Positions 6,874 through 13,888 of a stretch of DNA of 14,279 bases are shown here, in pieces. The position numbers and the translations under genes are program-made. Position 1 is the first letter of the stretch. Every line of letters begins with the position of its first letter. The stretch spans positions 1 to 14,279 of the forward strand of contig JAITPL010000033.1 of assembly GCA_031289445.1 (NCBI GenBank). Direction: 5' to 3'. The stretch is from Tannerella sp. (GTDB lineage Bacteria; Bacteroidota; Bacteroidia; Bacteroidales; Tannerellaceae). The notes under the pieces are model-generated. The model worked only from the letters and a program-made list of their open reading frames with translations, was not told the DNA's origin and ran no database searches.

Positions 6874-7838
6874 CTCGGCTTGTCGGTTTTCAGTTTCAAA
6901 CTTAGCTTCTCCAGCATATCCTGCGTCATGGAATCGAGGTCATACTTAGGAGACCAGTCCCATTCCTCGCGGGCGCAAGTATCGTCAAGCGAGTTGGGCC
7001 ACGACTCGGCAATCTTCTGACGCAGAGGGTCAATATCATAAACCATCTCAAAATCAGGTATATATCTCTTGATTTGACTGTAGATGATTTGAGGATCGAA
7101 ACTCATGGAAGCGATGTTGAACGCATTGCGATGTCGCAGGCGCGAAGGGTCGGCTTCCATCAACCGGATAGCGGCGTTCACACCGTCGGGCATGTACATC
7201 ATATCCATAAATGTACCGGCCGCTATCGGGCATACAAACTTGTGTCCCTTGACAGCCGAATAGAAAATATCGACCGCATAATCCGTAGTGCCTCCGCCGG
7301 GGGGAGCAACGTAGGAAATCAATCCCGGAAAGCGCACCGAGCGGGTGTCAACGCCGTACTTTATAAAATAATAATCGCTCAACAACTCGCCTGTAACCTT
7401 CGTTACGCCGTACATTGTATGCGGACTGCGGACTGTATCCTGAGGCGTACGGTCTTTAGGCGCATCCGGCCCGAAAGCGCCTATCGAACTGGGCGTGAAC
7501 ACTGCGCAACGCATCTCGCGGGCTACCTCAAGCACATTGAACAGTCCGCCTATGCCTATCTTCCACGCCAACAGAGGCTTAGCCTCCGCCACAGCCGAAA
7601 GCAGAGCCGCAAGATTATATATAGTGTCGATTTTATAGCGCGACACGGTCTCCGCAATCTGCTGTTCGTTGATGATATCTACAATCGACGAAGGCCCCGA
7701 TTCGGCCAGCTCGCCCGTAGGCTTTGCTCCCGAAATATATCCTGCAACCACGTTGCCCTGCGGATAACACCGCCTTAACTCCATTGTCAACTCCGAACCA
7801 ATCTGTCCGGTAGAACCTATTACCAATATATTTTTCAT
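6870..7838 (-). CDS. L-threonine 3-dehydrogenase, epimerase (SDR) type
   Basis: This is a 322-residue cytoplasmic enzyme. I chose ATG at 7838-7836 because MKNILVIGSTGQIG starts the Rossmann fold at once; an upstream ATG at 7883 would place the leader promoter inside the gene. The NAD-binding motif GSTGQIG is at residues 8-14. The catalytic Tyr143 and Lys147 lie in MYGVTKVTGE, preceded by FTPSSIGAFGPD. The segment RFPGLISYVAPPGGGTTDYA and the C-terminal AESWPNSLDD with WDWSPKYDLDSMTQDML are typical of the NAD-dependent epimerase-like threonine dehydrogenases found in Bacteroidota, archaea and protists, which oxidise threonine to 2-amino-3-ketobutyrate. The usual partner, glycine C-acetyltransferase, is not adjacent. 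First gene of an operon with two PAP2 phosphatases. Confidence 0.85.
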   Translation of the reverse strand: MKNILVIGSTGQIGSELTMELRRCYPQGNVVAGYISGAKPTGELAESGPSSIVDIINEQQIAETVSRYKIDTIYNLAALLSAVAEAKPLLAWKIGIGGLFNVLEVAREMRCAVFTPSSIGAFGPDAPKDRTPQDTVRSPHTMYGVTKVTGELLSDYYFIKYGVDTRSVRFPGLISYVAPPGGGTTDYAVDIFYSAVKGHKFVCPIAAGTFMDMMYMPDGVNAAIRLMEADPSRLRHRNAFNIASMSFDPQIIYSQIKRYIPDFEMVYDIDPLRQKIAESWPNSLDDTCAREEWDWSPKYDLDSMTQDMLEKLSLKLKTDKPR

Positions 7839-7860
7839 ATTTTTTTCGTAAAAACGGATG

Positions 7861-7868
7861 CAAAGATA
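7861..7868 (-). promoter_or_regulatory. -7 promoter element for the threonine dehydrogenase operon
   Basis: On the minus strand TATCTTTG (7868-7861) matches TAnnTTTG exactly, 23 nt before the chosen ATG at 7838. No clear TTG lies at the -33 distance. It faces away from the plus-strand element at 7884-7891, so the two transcription units start back to back within about 40 bp. Confidence 0.55.
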
Positions 7869-7883
7869 ATCAAAAATAATCAT

Positions 7884-7891
7884 TACCTTTG
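7884..7891 (+). promoter_or_regulatory. -7 promoter element for the GT2-pyrC operon
   Basis: TACCTTTG matches TAnnTTTG exactly and ends 21 nt before the ATG at 7913. The leader is A-rich without a Shine-Dalgarno sequence, as is usual in Bacteroidota. No convincing -33 TTG is seen upstream. Confidence 0.6.
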
Positions 7892-7912
7892 TAACTTCAA
7901 AACAAACAAAAT

Positions 7913-8653
7913 ATGTCAGAAAGTATAGTAATTATTCCGACTTATAACGAGAAGGAGAATATAGAAAACATTATCAGAGCCGTGATTGGACTGGAAAAGG
8001 AGTTTAATATCCTTGTCATTGACGATGGCTCTCCCGACGGTACTGCCGCCATAGTCAAAGACCTCAAGGAGAGAGAGTTGGCTGACCGTCTGTTTATCAT
8101 TGAGCGTTCCGGCAAGCAGGGTCTCGGCACGGCTTATATTTGCGGCTTTAAATGGGCTATAGAGCAGGGTTATGACTATATCTTCGAGATGGACGCCGAT
8201 TTCAGCCATAACCCTAAGGATTTGCTTTGCCTGTACGACGCTTGCGCTCGGGGAGGCGCCGATGTGGCTATAGGCTCGCGCTACATCAACGGGGTGAATG
8301 TGGTCAACTGGCCGCTCGGGCGCGTACTTATGTCGTATTACGCCTCTGCCTACGTGCGATTGGTTACAGGCATGAAAATCAAGGATACGACGGCTGGCTT
8401 CAAGTGCTATCGTCGGCGTGTGCTCGAAACTATCGAACTCGACAAGATCCGTTTCAAGGGCTATGCGTTTCAGATAGAGATGAAATTTACAGCCTACAAA
8501 TGCGGCTTCAAACTGACCGAAGTGCCTATCGTTTTCATCAATCGCGTGCTTGGTACTTCAAAGATGAACGGCTCGATTTTTGGCGAGGCGCTGTTGGGCG
8601 TTCTGCGCTTGCGCTTGGGGAGCTTCTTCCGCAAATACCCTAAGGCAGGATGA
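7913..8653 (+). CDS. Polyprenol monophosphomannose synthase-like GT2 glycosyltransferase
   Basis: This is a 246-residue family 2 glycosyltransferase. It opens with [16 protein letters not shown], followed by DDGSPDGT (37-44), [14 protein letters not shown] and the metal-binding DXD motif Asp94-Ala-Asp96 in [25 protein letters not shown] and [15 protein letters not shown] follow, as in dolichol/polyprenol-phosphate mannose synthases. There is no C-terminal membrane domain, so it is the short single-domain form. It probably moves a sugar from a nucleotide donor to polyprenyl phosphate at the inner face of the membrane, supplying envelope or protein glycosylation; the exact sugar is not shown. 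The stop overlaps the pyrC start by 4 nt (ATGA at 8650-8653), so translation is coupled. Confidence 0.9.
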   Translation: MSESIVIIPTYNEKENIENIIRAVIGLEKEFNILVIDDGSPDGTAAIVKDLKERELADRLFIIERSGKQGLGTAYICGFKWAIEQGYDYIFEMDADFSHNPKDLLCLYDACARGGADVAIGSRYINGVNVVNWPLGRVLMSYYASAYVRLVTGMKIKDTTAGFKCYRRRVLETIELDKIRFKGYAFQIEMKFTAYKCGFKLTEVPIVFINRVLGTSKMNGSIFGEALLGVLRLRLGSFFRKYPKAG

Positions 8654-10011
8654 AAACGATTATCACCCATGCGTTGATAATCAATGAAGGACGTTCGTTT
8701 ACAGGCTCTGTCCTGATTGACGGTTGTTTTATCAAAAGCATCTATGAAGGCGTTTATAATGACGCAGATATACCTTGCGATGTAGATAAGGTGATTGACG
8801 TCGGAGGTCGATGGCTGCTGCCCGGCGCTATTGACGACCAGGTGCATTTCCGCGAGCCGGGGCTGACACACAAGGGCGATATTGCGAGCGAGAGCCTGGC
8901 GGCCATTGCAGGCGGCGTTACTTCATTTATGGATATGCCCAATACACAGCCGCAAACTACTACTCTCGAAGCCTGGGAATGGAAGTTCGCCCGCGCCGCC
9001 GAGACTTCTGTCGCCAACTATACGTTTTTCTTCGGGGCAACAAACGACAATATAGAATCGGTAAGATCGTTGCGCGGCTCGCCCGCACGCCGCTATCTGC
9101 CCGGCGTGAAGATGTTTCTCGGCTCCTCGACAGGCAATATGCTTGTTGACCGGAAAGAAGCTATTCGGGACTTTTTCAAACTGCCGGGTTTGCTTATAGC
9201 CGTACATGCTGAAGATGAGGATATTATACGCCGCAATAGAGAAAAATTCGTCTCGCTTTACGGCGCCGACAATCTTGATATATCATTTCATTCAAAAATA
9301 CGTGATGCGGAGGCCTGTTTTTCTTCATCGTCGGCAGCCGTCAAGCTGGCTCGCGAACTTGGGACTCGCTTGCATATCTTTCACCTCTCGACAGCCCGCG
9401 AACTGTCCTTGCTCGACCGCGGTCCGCTACTCGACCGCCGCATTACAGGCGAGGTTTGCATTCATCACTTATGGTTTTCGGACGCCGATTATCAGCGGTT
9501 TGGCAACCGTATCAAGTGGAATCCGGCAATCAAGACGGCAGCCGACCGTGATGCTTTGCGTCAAGCCGTTGCCGATGGCGTGATAAGCGTAGTCGCCACC
9601 GACCATGCGCCCCATCTGTTGTCGGAGAAGGAAGGCACTTGCCTCAAAGCCGCATCGGGAGGGCCTATGGTGCAACACTCACTTTTGGCCATGCTTGAAT
9701 TGGCGGCAAAAGGTTTTTTTTCTCGCGAGAAGGTCGTCGAGATGATGGCGCACAATCCGGCTACACTTTTTCGCATCGACCGTCGAGGTTTCGTGCGTAA
9801 TGGATATTATGCTGATTTGGTGGTAGTTGACCCGAATAAACCGCAGAAGGTAGCCCCCGAAAACATACTGTATAAATGTGGCTGGTCGCCGCTTGAGGAC
9901 TACACTTTCAGCACTTCCATTTACAAAACATTCGTCAACGGTTTCGAGGTTTTTGCGGCGGGACGGATTCCGGACGGAAATCACGGGATGAGGCTCGAAT
10001 TTAGGGGGTGA
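8650..10011 (+). CDS. pyrC: Dihydroorotase (Bacteroidales type)
   Basis: This 453-residue amidohydrolase performs the third step of pyrimidine synthesis, the reversible cyclisation of carbamoyl-aspartate to dihydroorotate. Visible motifs: [17 protein letters not shown] (61-77), MDMPNT near 94-99, [16 protein letters not shown] with the probable carboxylated Lys154, metal-ligand candidates His186 (IAVHAE) and His245 (IFHLST), WNPAIK near 290-295, and the catalytic ATDHAPH with Asp318. In the first motif Gln64 stands where most amidohydrolases have the first His of HXH; from memory this DQVHFREPG form is also seen in Porphyromonas dihydroorotase. The C-terminal [11 protein letters not shown] is typical. 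Coupled by a 4-nt overlap to the upstream glycosyltransferase, a gene order I recall from other Bacteroidales. Confidence 0.95.
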   Translation: MKTIITHALIINEGRSFTGSVLIDGCFIKSIYEGVYNDADIPCDVDKVIDVGGRWLLPGAIDDQVHFREPGLTHKGDIASESLAAIAGGVTSFMDMPNTQPQTTTLEAWEWKFARAAETSVANYTFFFGATNDNIESVRSLRGSPARRYLPGVKMFLGSSTGNMLVDRKEAIRDFFKLPGLLIAVHAEDEDIIRRNREKFVSLYGADNLDISFHSKIRDAEACFSSSSAAVKLARELGTRLHIFHLSTARELSLLDRGPLLDRRITGEVCIHHLWFSDADYQRFGNRIKWNPAIKTAADRDALRQAVADGVISVVATDHAPHLLSEKEGTCLKAASGGPMVQHSLLAMLELAAKGFFSREKVVEMMAHNPATLFRIDRRGFVRNGYYADLVVVDPNKPQKVAPENILYKCGWSPLEDYTFSTSIYKTFVNGFEVFAAGRIPDGNHGMRLEFRG

Positions 10012-10119
10012 AATGTTAAAATTTAGGCCTCTGAAATGTTAAAAATGCAAGTTTTGACCCCAAAACCCCCGAAAAAGTCCAAAATACCCCAAAAACATGT
10101 TTTATAATATAAAAAAAAA

Positions 10120-10151
10120 TTTGGTGGGGTGTTAAAAAATTCAGACCTTTG
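10120..10151 (+). promoter_or_regulatory. Promoter-like sequence of a candidate small RNA
   Basis: TTTG (10120-10123), a 20-nt spacer, and GACCTTTG (10144-10151) match TTTG-N20-TAnnTTTG with one mismatch. An A-tract lies just upstream, as in strong Bacteroidota promoters. No open reading frame follows closely; a hairpin terminator does, about 60 nt downstream. Confidence 0.55.
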
Positions 10152-10155
10152 CACC

Positions 10156-10245
10156 CGATAACCTAAACAATCTTTTTGCCTTGGAGACTAATACCTATTA
10201 AAACCTGTAAAAAGGGGGAGTTTTGCGAAAAAGTCCCCCTTTTGC
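10156..10245 (+). ncRNA. Candidate ~90-nt small RNA downstream of pyrC
   Basis: A promoter-like sequence ends at 10151 and a strong terminator hairpin ends at 10243, bounding about 90 nt that hold no gene of useful length. The only frame inside starts with TTG at 10181 and gives six codons before a stop (ETNTY after the start). The RNA could be a free regulatory RNA or a leader whose gene has been lost. I do not recognise a named family. The exact ends are inferred from the signals. Confidence 0.4.
10210..10243 (+). terminator. Rho-independent-type terminator
   Basis: AAAAGGGGGA (10210-10219) pairs perfectly with TCCCCCTTTT (10234-10243). The loop between them (GTTTTGCGAAAAAG) can pair further through TTTT and AAAA. 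The stem ends in a T run. It may end the candidate small RNA, and also any read-through from pyrC about 200 nt upstream. Confidence 0.75.
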
Positions 10246-10264
10246 TGTTTAATAAAGGAGAAGC

Positions 10265-10327
10265 GGGGAATGGGGAATGGTGAATTATGAATTATGAATG
10301 GTGAATGGTGAATGGTGAATGGTGAAT
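10265..10327. repeat. Heptanucleotide repeat, nine units of (GG/TA)TGAAT type
   Basis: Nine consecutive 7-bp units run without a break: two GGGGAAT, one GGTGAAT, two TATGAAT, four GGTGAAT. The same heptad pattern, inverted, is part of the 57-bp repeats at 13388-13501, and a related heptad series stands at 12934-13024. This is gene-free sequence between pyrC and the permease gene. Confidence 0.85.
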
Positions 10328-10371
10328 GGCAATGACGCAATCATAATCCTATTGATATGAATCGGGTGTAG

Positions 10372-10390
10372 GGGCGTATTGCATACGCCC
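10372..10390. repeat. Short palindrome in the pyrC-permease spacer
   Basis: GGGCGTAT and ATACGCCC are perfect 8-bp inverted arms around TGC. Just before it, 10349-10363 (CTATTGATATGAATC) is identical to 15 nt of the inverted repeat at 13902-13916, showing that fragments of that repeat family are scattered. A related GTAGGGGCG...CGCCC block lies, in the other orientation, at 14071-14094. Confidence 0.7.
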
Positions 10391-10420
10391 ACGATTGCGT
10401 TCGCCCATGATAATGTTTTG

Positions 10421-10485
10421 GGGATATTGTACTTTGTACAATAAGGTCTTTGGGATATTGTACTTTATACAATAAGGTCTTTGGG
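10421..10485. repeat. 31-bp tandem repeat, two units, each with an inner palindrome
   Basis: Units 10421-10451 and 10452-10482 differ by one base (G or A in TTTGTAC or TTTATAC) and are followed by the first three bases of a third unit. Each unit holds an inverted repeat of the form ATTGTAC-TTT-GTACAAT, perfect in unit 1 and with one mismatch in unit 2. No reading frame of note crosses it. Confidence 0.85.
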
Positions 10486-10517
10486 TTTATTTTTGCAAAT
10501 AGCACATTATCAACGAT

Positions 10518-10580
10518 TACTGTTCACTATCTGGGATGCTACATGTAGAGACGTTGCATGCAACGTCTGTACTGTTCACT
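10518..10580. repeat. 20-bp perfect palindrome flanked by 11-bp direct repeats, at the permease 3' end
   Basis: The palindrome AGACGTTGCATGCAACGTCT (10549-10568) is perfect; after one mismatch, GTA/TAC pairs extend it to 28 bp. TACTGTTCACT occurs at 10518-10528 and again at 10570-10580, bracketing it. The right copy reaches the permease stop codon region (10576). The palindrome may end permease transcription or be a small inserted element. Confidence 0.75.
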
Positions 10581-12933
10581 GTTTAATTACATCTGCCGGG
10601 TTTTCCACGCTCGCCTTATACACCCGCCAGCCTACGCAAAGCACGATGACTAAGATGAGAACAAACAGTATCGACAGATATATCCAAGCCGAAACAGGGG
10701 TCTGTATGACATATTGCTCCAGCCACCTGCGCATGATGTAATACCCGACAGGAAAGGCTATGACCGCCCCCGCAACAAGCAGCAGGAAATACTCCTTGAA
10801 AAAGATTGACAGGATGTCGTGCATCGTTGCGCCGTTGATTTTGCGGATGGCTATTTCCTTGCGCCGTTCTTCGCAGGTCAACGATACCAGCGAGACAAAG
10901 CCGAAAATACAGATTATCAAGCAGACTAACGACACGAACGAGAGCAGTTTAAGCAGCACATTCTCCGACTTGAGGAACTTGTCGTATTGTTCTTCCTCAT
11001 TGTATATAGCTATAGAGGACAGGATTTCCGGAAACTTCTCCTTGAAGAGGCGTTCGAGTTTACCCCTACACGTATCCCACGTTCCTTCCCTGTATTTGAA
11101 TAAAACCGTCCGCCATCCCCTATCATCATCATACGGCTGGTAGCCGTAGAGCATCGGTTTAGCGACATTTGTAGGCGTAAAATTGTAGATGTTCTTTACC
11201 ACGCCCCTTACAATGTAATCGCCAAAGATTTTCCCGACCGGCTTGTCCCAACCGAAGGCTTTTACTGCCGTTTCGTTTATCAATATATCAAACTTGTCTC
11301 CTCCTTCGGTCATCGTCATTTGCCCTTCGAGCAACCGAAGCTTATAAAATTTCATATATTGTGCCGAAAGCCCCATCATTCCAATTGCTACCGGCTCATC
11401 GCCCGCCGACTTTCCTTCCCATTCACTGATGGAATGCGTACCTGCAAAATTTAGAACCAATGATTCCATGGATTTGACTGTTTCGGTTATTTCAGGTATC
11501 TGTTTGATGTGATCTTCCAGTACGTCGGCGTCAATATCTTTGCTATTTATAACGGCATAGCCATGGTCTTTAAACTCAAACCCCAAGTCGGTACTGTTGT
11601 GAAGATAATACATTTGTTTGAGGATAACCATTGTACAGAAGGCAAAGCCGATACTGATTATCAACTGCGCAACAATCGACATCTTGCGGAAGAGATTCGT
11701 ATTGCCTTTGCGCATAACTACATTCAAGCTCCTGCGCCGGAATATCAGCAATACCAACAGGAACAGCAGCAACGAAAACAGAATAAGCGCAGCGATATAC
11801 AGTATTGACTCCAGATAAATGGCTGACAGTTCCAGCTTGACGTCCGACAGCGCCCGGAATGGAACAAGCGCTATCTGTATAAAACTCAAGCCCAAGAGAA
11901 GCGCAACCGTCAGCGACAGGATAAATTCTACCGACAGAAGCGTGAACAGTGATCTGCCCGACGCTCCGCATACCGTTCGCAGAGCAAGTTCCTTTTGCCG
12001 TATCCTGAAACGGCAGGTAAACAAAGTCAGGTAATTGAACAGTGTACAGAGAATCACCAGCGAGCCGGCCAGGGCAAAAAGAAGTATGTGCTGAAACTTG
12101 ACCTCCCTTTCTACCGTAGGGTCTTTGTAATGGACTTCTGTCAGCGGCATAAGGGTCATTTTCTCAATAACATTATAACTCGCCTTCTCTATCTTGAGTT
12201 CGTAGAGTTTCTTCTTAAACGCCTCCACATCGATGCCCGGAGCAAGTTCAATCACTGTGTGAGCATGGGAGATATCCCAATTAAACATCGATTCCGGAAC
12301 AGGCACAGACTTTCCATTTACTGAGGCGGAACTCACATAATTGTTCGGACACAGGAAATCAAACGGATAGTTGCTCCGCTTGGGGTATCCGGCCACGACG
12401 GCACAAATCGTACTTTCGCCCCATAAATTAACGATTTTACCGATGGGATTTTCCTTTCCGAATAACTGACGGGCTTTTTCCTGCGTGATAGCCACGTTTT
12501 TAGTTCTGGGGATCAGAAAATCCCTGTTGCCTGCAATGATTTTCGCATCGAACATGTTGAAAAACGAGGAATCAACGATTATATCATCTATCGGGTATGA
12601 GACGCCCTCAACTTCGATGTTTCTACCTCTCGCAAAAGACTTGTCAATCACGGTAGCATTGACTACTTCCGGAAAAGTTTCTTTCAGATATGCGGCTAAA
12701 GGAAAGGGCGTTTCCCTTGAAGCCCCATTTGGAGAGTAAGCGTCCGATTGGTAAACACAATACATCCGGTCGGCGTTCTTGTGAAAGCTGTCGTAGGTCA
12801 TCTCGTAGCGAATCCAGAGCATGGCCATGGCGAAGCAGGTAAACCCTACCGCCAAACCGACTACGCTGATAAGCGTCTGGTTTTTGTACTTCCGCAAGTT
12901 GCGGAAAGCTACTGTTAAATAATGTCTGAACAT
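10576..12933 (-). CDS. MacB/FtsX-like ABC transporter permease
   Basis: This 785-residue inner-membrane protein has the double-FtsX layout common in Bacteroidota. It opens MFRHYLTVAFRNLRKYKNQT, then a membrane helix at about 21-41, a large periplasmic domain of the MacB_PCD type, an FtsX domain with about three helices in the 280-405 region, and a further helix at about 420-440 that opens a second periplasmic domain. A final FtsX domain has helices near 664-683, 712-734 and 752-772, containing EERRKEIAIRKINGA and ending NPADVIKQ. Such permeases work with a separate ATPase, moving peptides or lipoproteins or transmitting force, and are often in tandem arrays; no ATPase gene is in view. A paralogue's 3' end begins upstream at 14117. 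No promoter is seen; the leader is a heptad repeat. Confidence 0.92.
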   Translation of the reverse strand: MFRHYLTVAFRNLRKYKNQTLISVVGLAVGFTCFAMAMLWIRYEMTYDSFHKNADRMYCVYQSDAYSPNGASRETPFPLAAYLKETFPEVVNATVIDKSFARGRNIEVEGVSYPIDDIIVDSSFFNMFDAKIIAGNRDFLIPRTKNVAITQEKARQLFGKENPIGKIVNLWGESTICAVVAGYPKRSNYPFDFLCPNNYVSSASVNGKSVPVPESMFNWDISHAHTVIELAPGIDVEAFKKKLYELKIEKASYNVIEKMTLMPLTEVHYKDPTVEREVKFQHILLFALAGSLVILCTLFNYLTLFTCRFRIRQKELALRTVCGASGRSLFTLLSVEFILSLTVALLLGLSFIQIALVPFRALSDVKLELSAIYLESILYIAALILFSLLLFLLVLLIFRRRSLNVVMRKGNTNLFRKMSIVAQLIISIGFAFCTMVILKQMYYLHNSTDLGFEFKDHGYAVINSKDIDADVLEDHIKQIPEITETVKSMESLVLNFAGTHSISEWEGKSAGDEPVAIGMMGLSAQYMKFYKLRLLEGQMTMTEGGDKFDILINETAVKAFGWDKPVGKIFGDYIVRGVVKNIYNFTPTNVAKPMLYGYQPYDDDRGWRTVLFKYREGTWDTCRGKLERLFKEKFPEILSSIAIYNEEEQYDKFLKSENVLLKLLSFVSLVCLIICIFGFVSLVSLTCEERRKEIAIRKINGATMHDILSIFFKEYFLLLVAGAVIAFPVGYYIMRRWLEQYVIQTPVSAWIYLSILFVLILVIVLCVGWRVYKASVENPADVIKQ

Positions 12934-13024
12934 AGTGATTAGTAATTAATGATTAGTGATTAATGATTAATGATTAATGATTAGTGAACAACTAATAGTG
13001 AATAGTTATCAGTGAAGGGTGAAG
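12934..13024. repeat. Heptad repeat forming the permease leader, 13 units
   Basis: Starting at the base next to the permease ATG, thirteen 7-bp units continue in register: eight of type A(A/G)T(G/A)ATT or AGTGAAC (12934-12989), then AACTAAT, AGTGAAT, AGTTATC, AGTGAAG, GGTGAAG. Three AATGATT units in a row (12962-12982) are identical. On the coding strand the leader therefore reads AATCATT/AATCACT repeats with no ribosome binding site. A gain or loss of units would shift spacing to upstream signals. Confidence 0.85.
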
Positions 13025-13280
13025 ATTCCACGCGATGAGGTGTTGCCGTATCGCGCAGGTCAGTCGCCGCGTAGGGTTGGGCATAAAGTTGTGCCGTCGG
13101 CTCAATGCGCTGACGCAGGTGGCCTGCCGCTTTAGCGTCGATGCGGTAATCGGCCGGCGACGCCACGCCAACATCACAGGCATCGACCGCCGTCACAATT
13201 CCCGACCATACCGCCGGATTGCTGTCGTACAGCGATAACACGGCATTAGCCATGCTCAAATAGTTACTTCGATTTGTCAT
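12981..13280 (-). pseudogene. Truncated small hypothetical gene with its own promoter
   Basis: On the minus strand the reading frame MTNRSNYLSMANAVLSLYDS followed by NPAVWSGIVTAVDACDV and later LRQRIEPTAQLYAQPY looks like real protein; I recall a family of Bacteroidota hypothetical proteins opening in this way but cannot name it. I prefer ATG at 13280-13278 over the one at 13301, because the latter lies only about 10 nt after the -7 element at 13312-13319. The frame's last 14 codons (ending SLLVVH, stop at 12981-12983) run through the heptad repeat, so the original 3' end appears lost or overwritten. Its G+C content is visibly higher than that of the flanking repeats. It could also be an intact gene shorter than I expect. 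Confidence 0.4.
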
Positions 13281-13311
13281 CAAAAATAGATTTAAACTCA
13301 TTTATTAAGCA

Positions 13312-13319
13312 CAAAGGTA
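13312..13319 (-). promoter_or_regulatory. -7 promoter element upstream of the truncated small gene
   Basis: TACCTTTG on the minus strand (13319-13312) matches TAnnTTTG exactly, 31 nt before the preferred ATG at 13280. No TTG lies at the usual -33 distance. Confidence 0.5.
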
Positions 13320-13387
13320 GTAAAATTTTCCAGAAAACCTGATAATATGAATCCCCGACGGGGAAAAAAGGAGAGAGAAATATTTTT

Positions 13388-13531
13388 CTATTGATATGTA
13401 TCCCCTGACGGGGAAAAATAATTCACCATTCATAATTCATAATTCTATTGATATGTATCCCCTGACGGGGAAAAATAGTTCACCATTCATAATTCATAAT
13501 TCTATTGATATGTATCCCCTGACGGGGATGC
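13388..13531. repeat. 57-bp direct repeat, two full units and one partial
   Basis: Units begin with CTATTGATATGTATCCCC at 13388, 13445 and 13502, a 57-bp period. The first two differ by one base. Each full unit is a CCCCTGACGGGG stem followed by inverted heptads (ATTCACCATTCATAATTCAT). The third keeps only the first 30 nt and forms the left arm of the inner inverted repeat. Confidence 0.9.
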
Positions 13532-13576
13532 GAGGTATTAATTCTCCGTCACCCGTCATTCTTCAAAAGATTCTCC

Positions 13577-13888
13577 GATGTGTACGAAAAAGCAAAACCA
13601 TCCGTGCAGGAAAGTTTTGTTCATTGACGACATGCCTCCTGCACCCCTCAGGAAGGTTTTGTATTGATACGAAGAAGCAAAACAACCCTGCAGGAGACTT
13701 TTGTATTGATACGAAGAAGCAAAACAACCCCGCAGGAGACTTTCGTATTGATACGAAGAAGCAAAACACCCCTGCAGGAGACTTTCGTATTGATACGAAG
13801 GAGCAAAACACCCCCGCAGGAGACTTTCGTATTGATACGAAGGAGCAAAACACCCCTGCAGGAGACTTTCGTATTGATACGACGTAGC
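13577..13888. repeat. 42-bp minisatellite, seven units plus a partial eighth
   Basis: Five near-identical 42-bp units lie at 13661-13870, preceded by two degenerate units (13577-13618, 13619-13660) and followed by 18 nt of another. Units join without spacers. Each joint holds TTCGTATTGATACGAA-type 7-bp inverted arms. The base before GCAGG alternates T, C, T, C, T in the five units, hinting at 84-bp duplications. Because 42 is divisible by three, reading frames stay open in several frames on both strands, including a 163-codon one from 13396; none has a convincing start or protein-like composition. Confidence 0.92.

Noticed and set aside
7074..7778. 234-codon plus-strand reading frame
   Set aside because: It is antisense to the threonine dehydrogenase gene, whose Rossmann and catalytic motifs are clear.
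13396..13887. 163-codon plus-strand reading frame over the repeat island, giving a repetitive IDTKKQNNPAGDF-type protein
   Set aside because: The frame stays open only because 42 is divisible by three and the unit lacks stops; two other strands and frames are open too, the start lies in a 57-bp repeat, and no promoter is seen.
13577..13888. CRISPR array
   Set aside because: The 42-bp units join directly with no unique spacers, and no cas genes are in the window.
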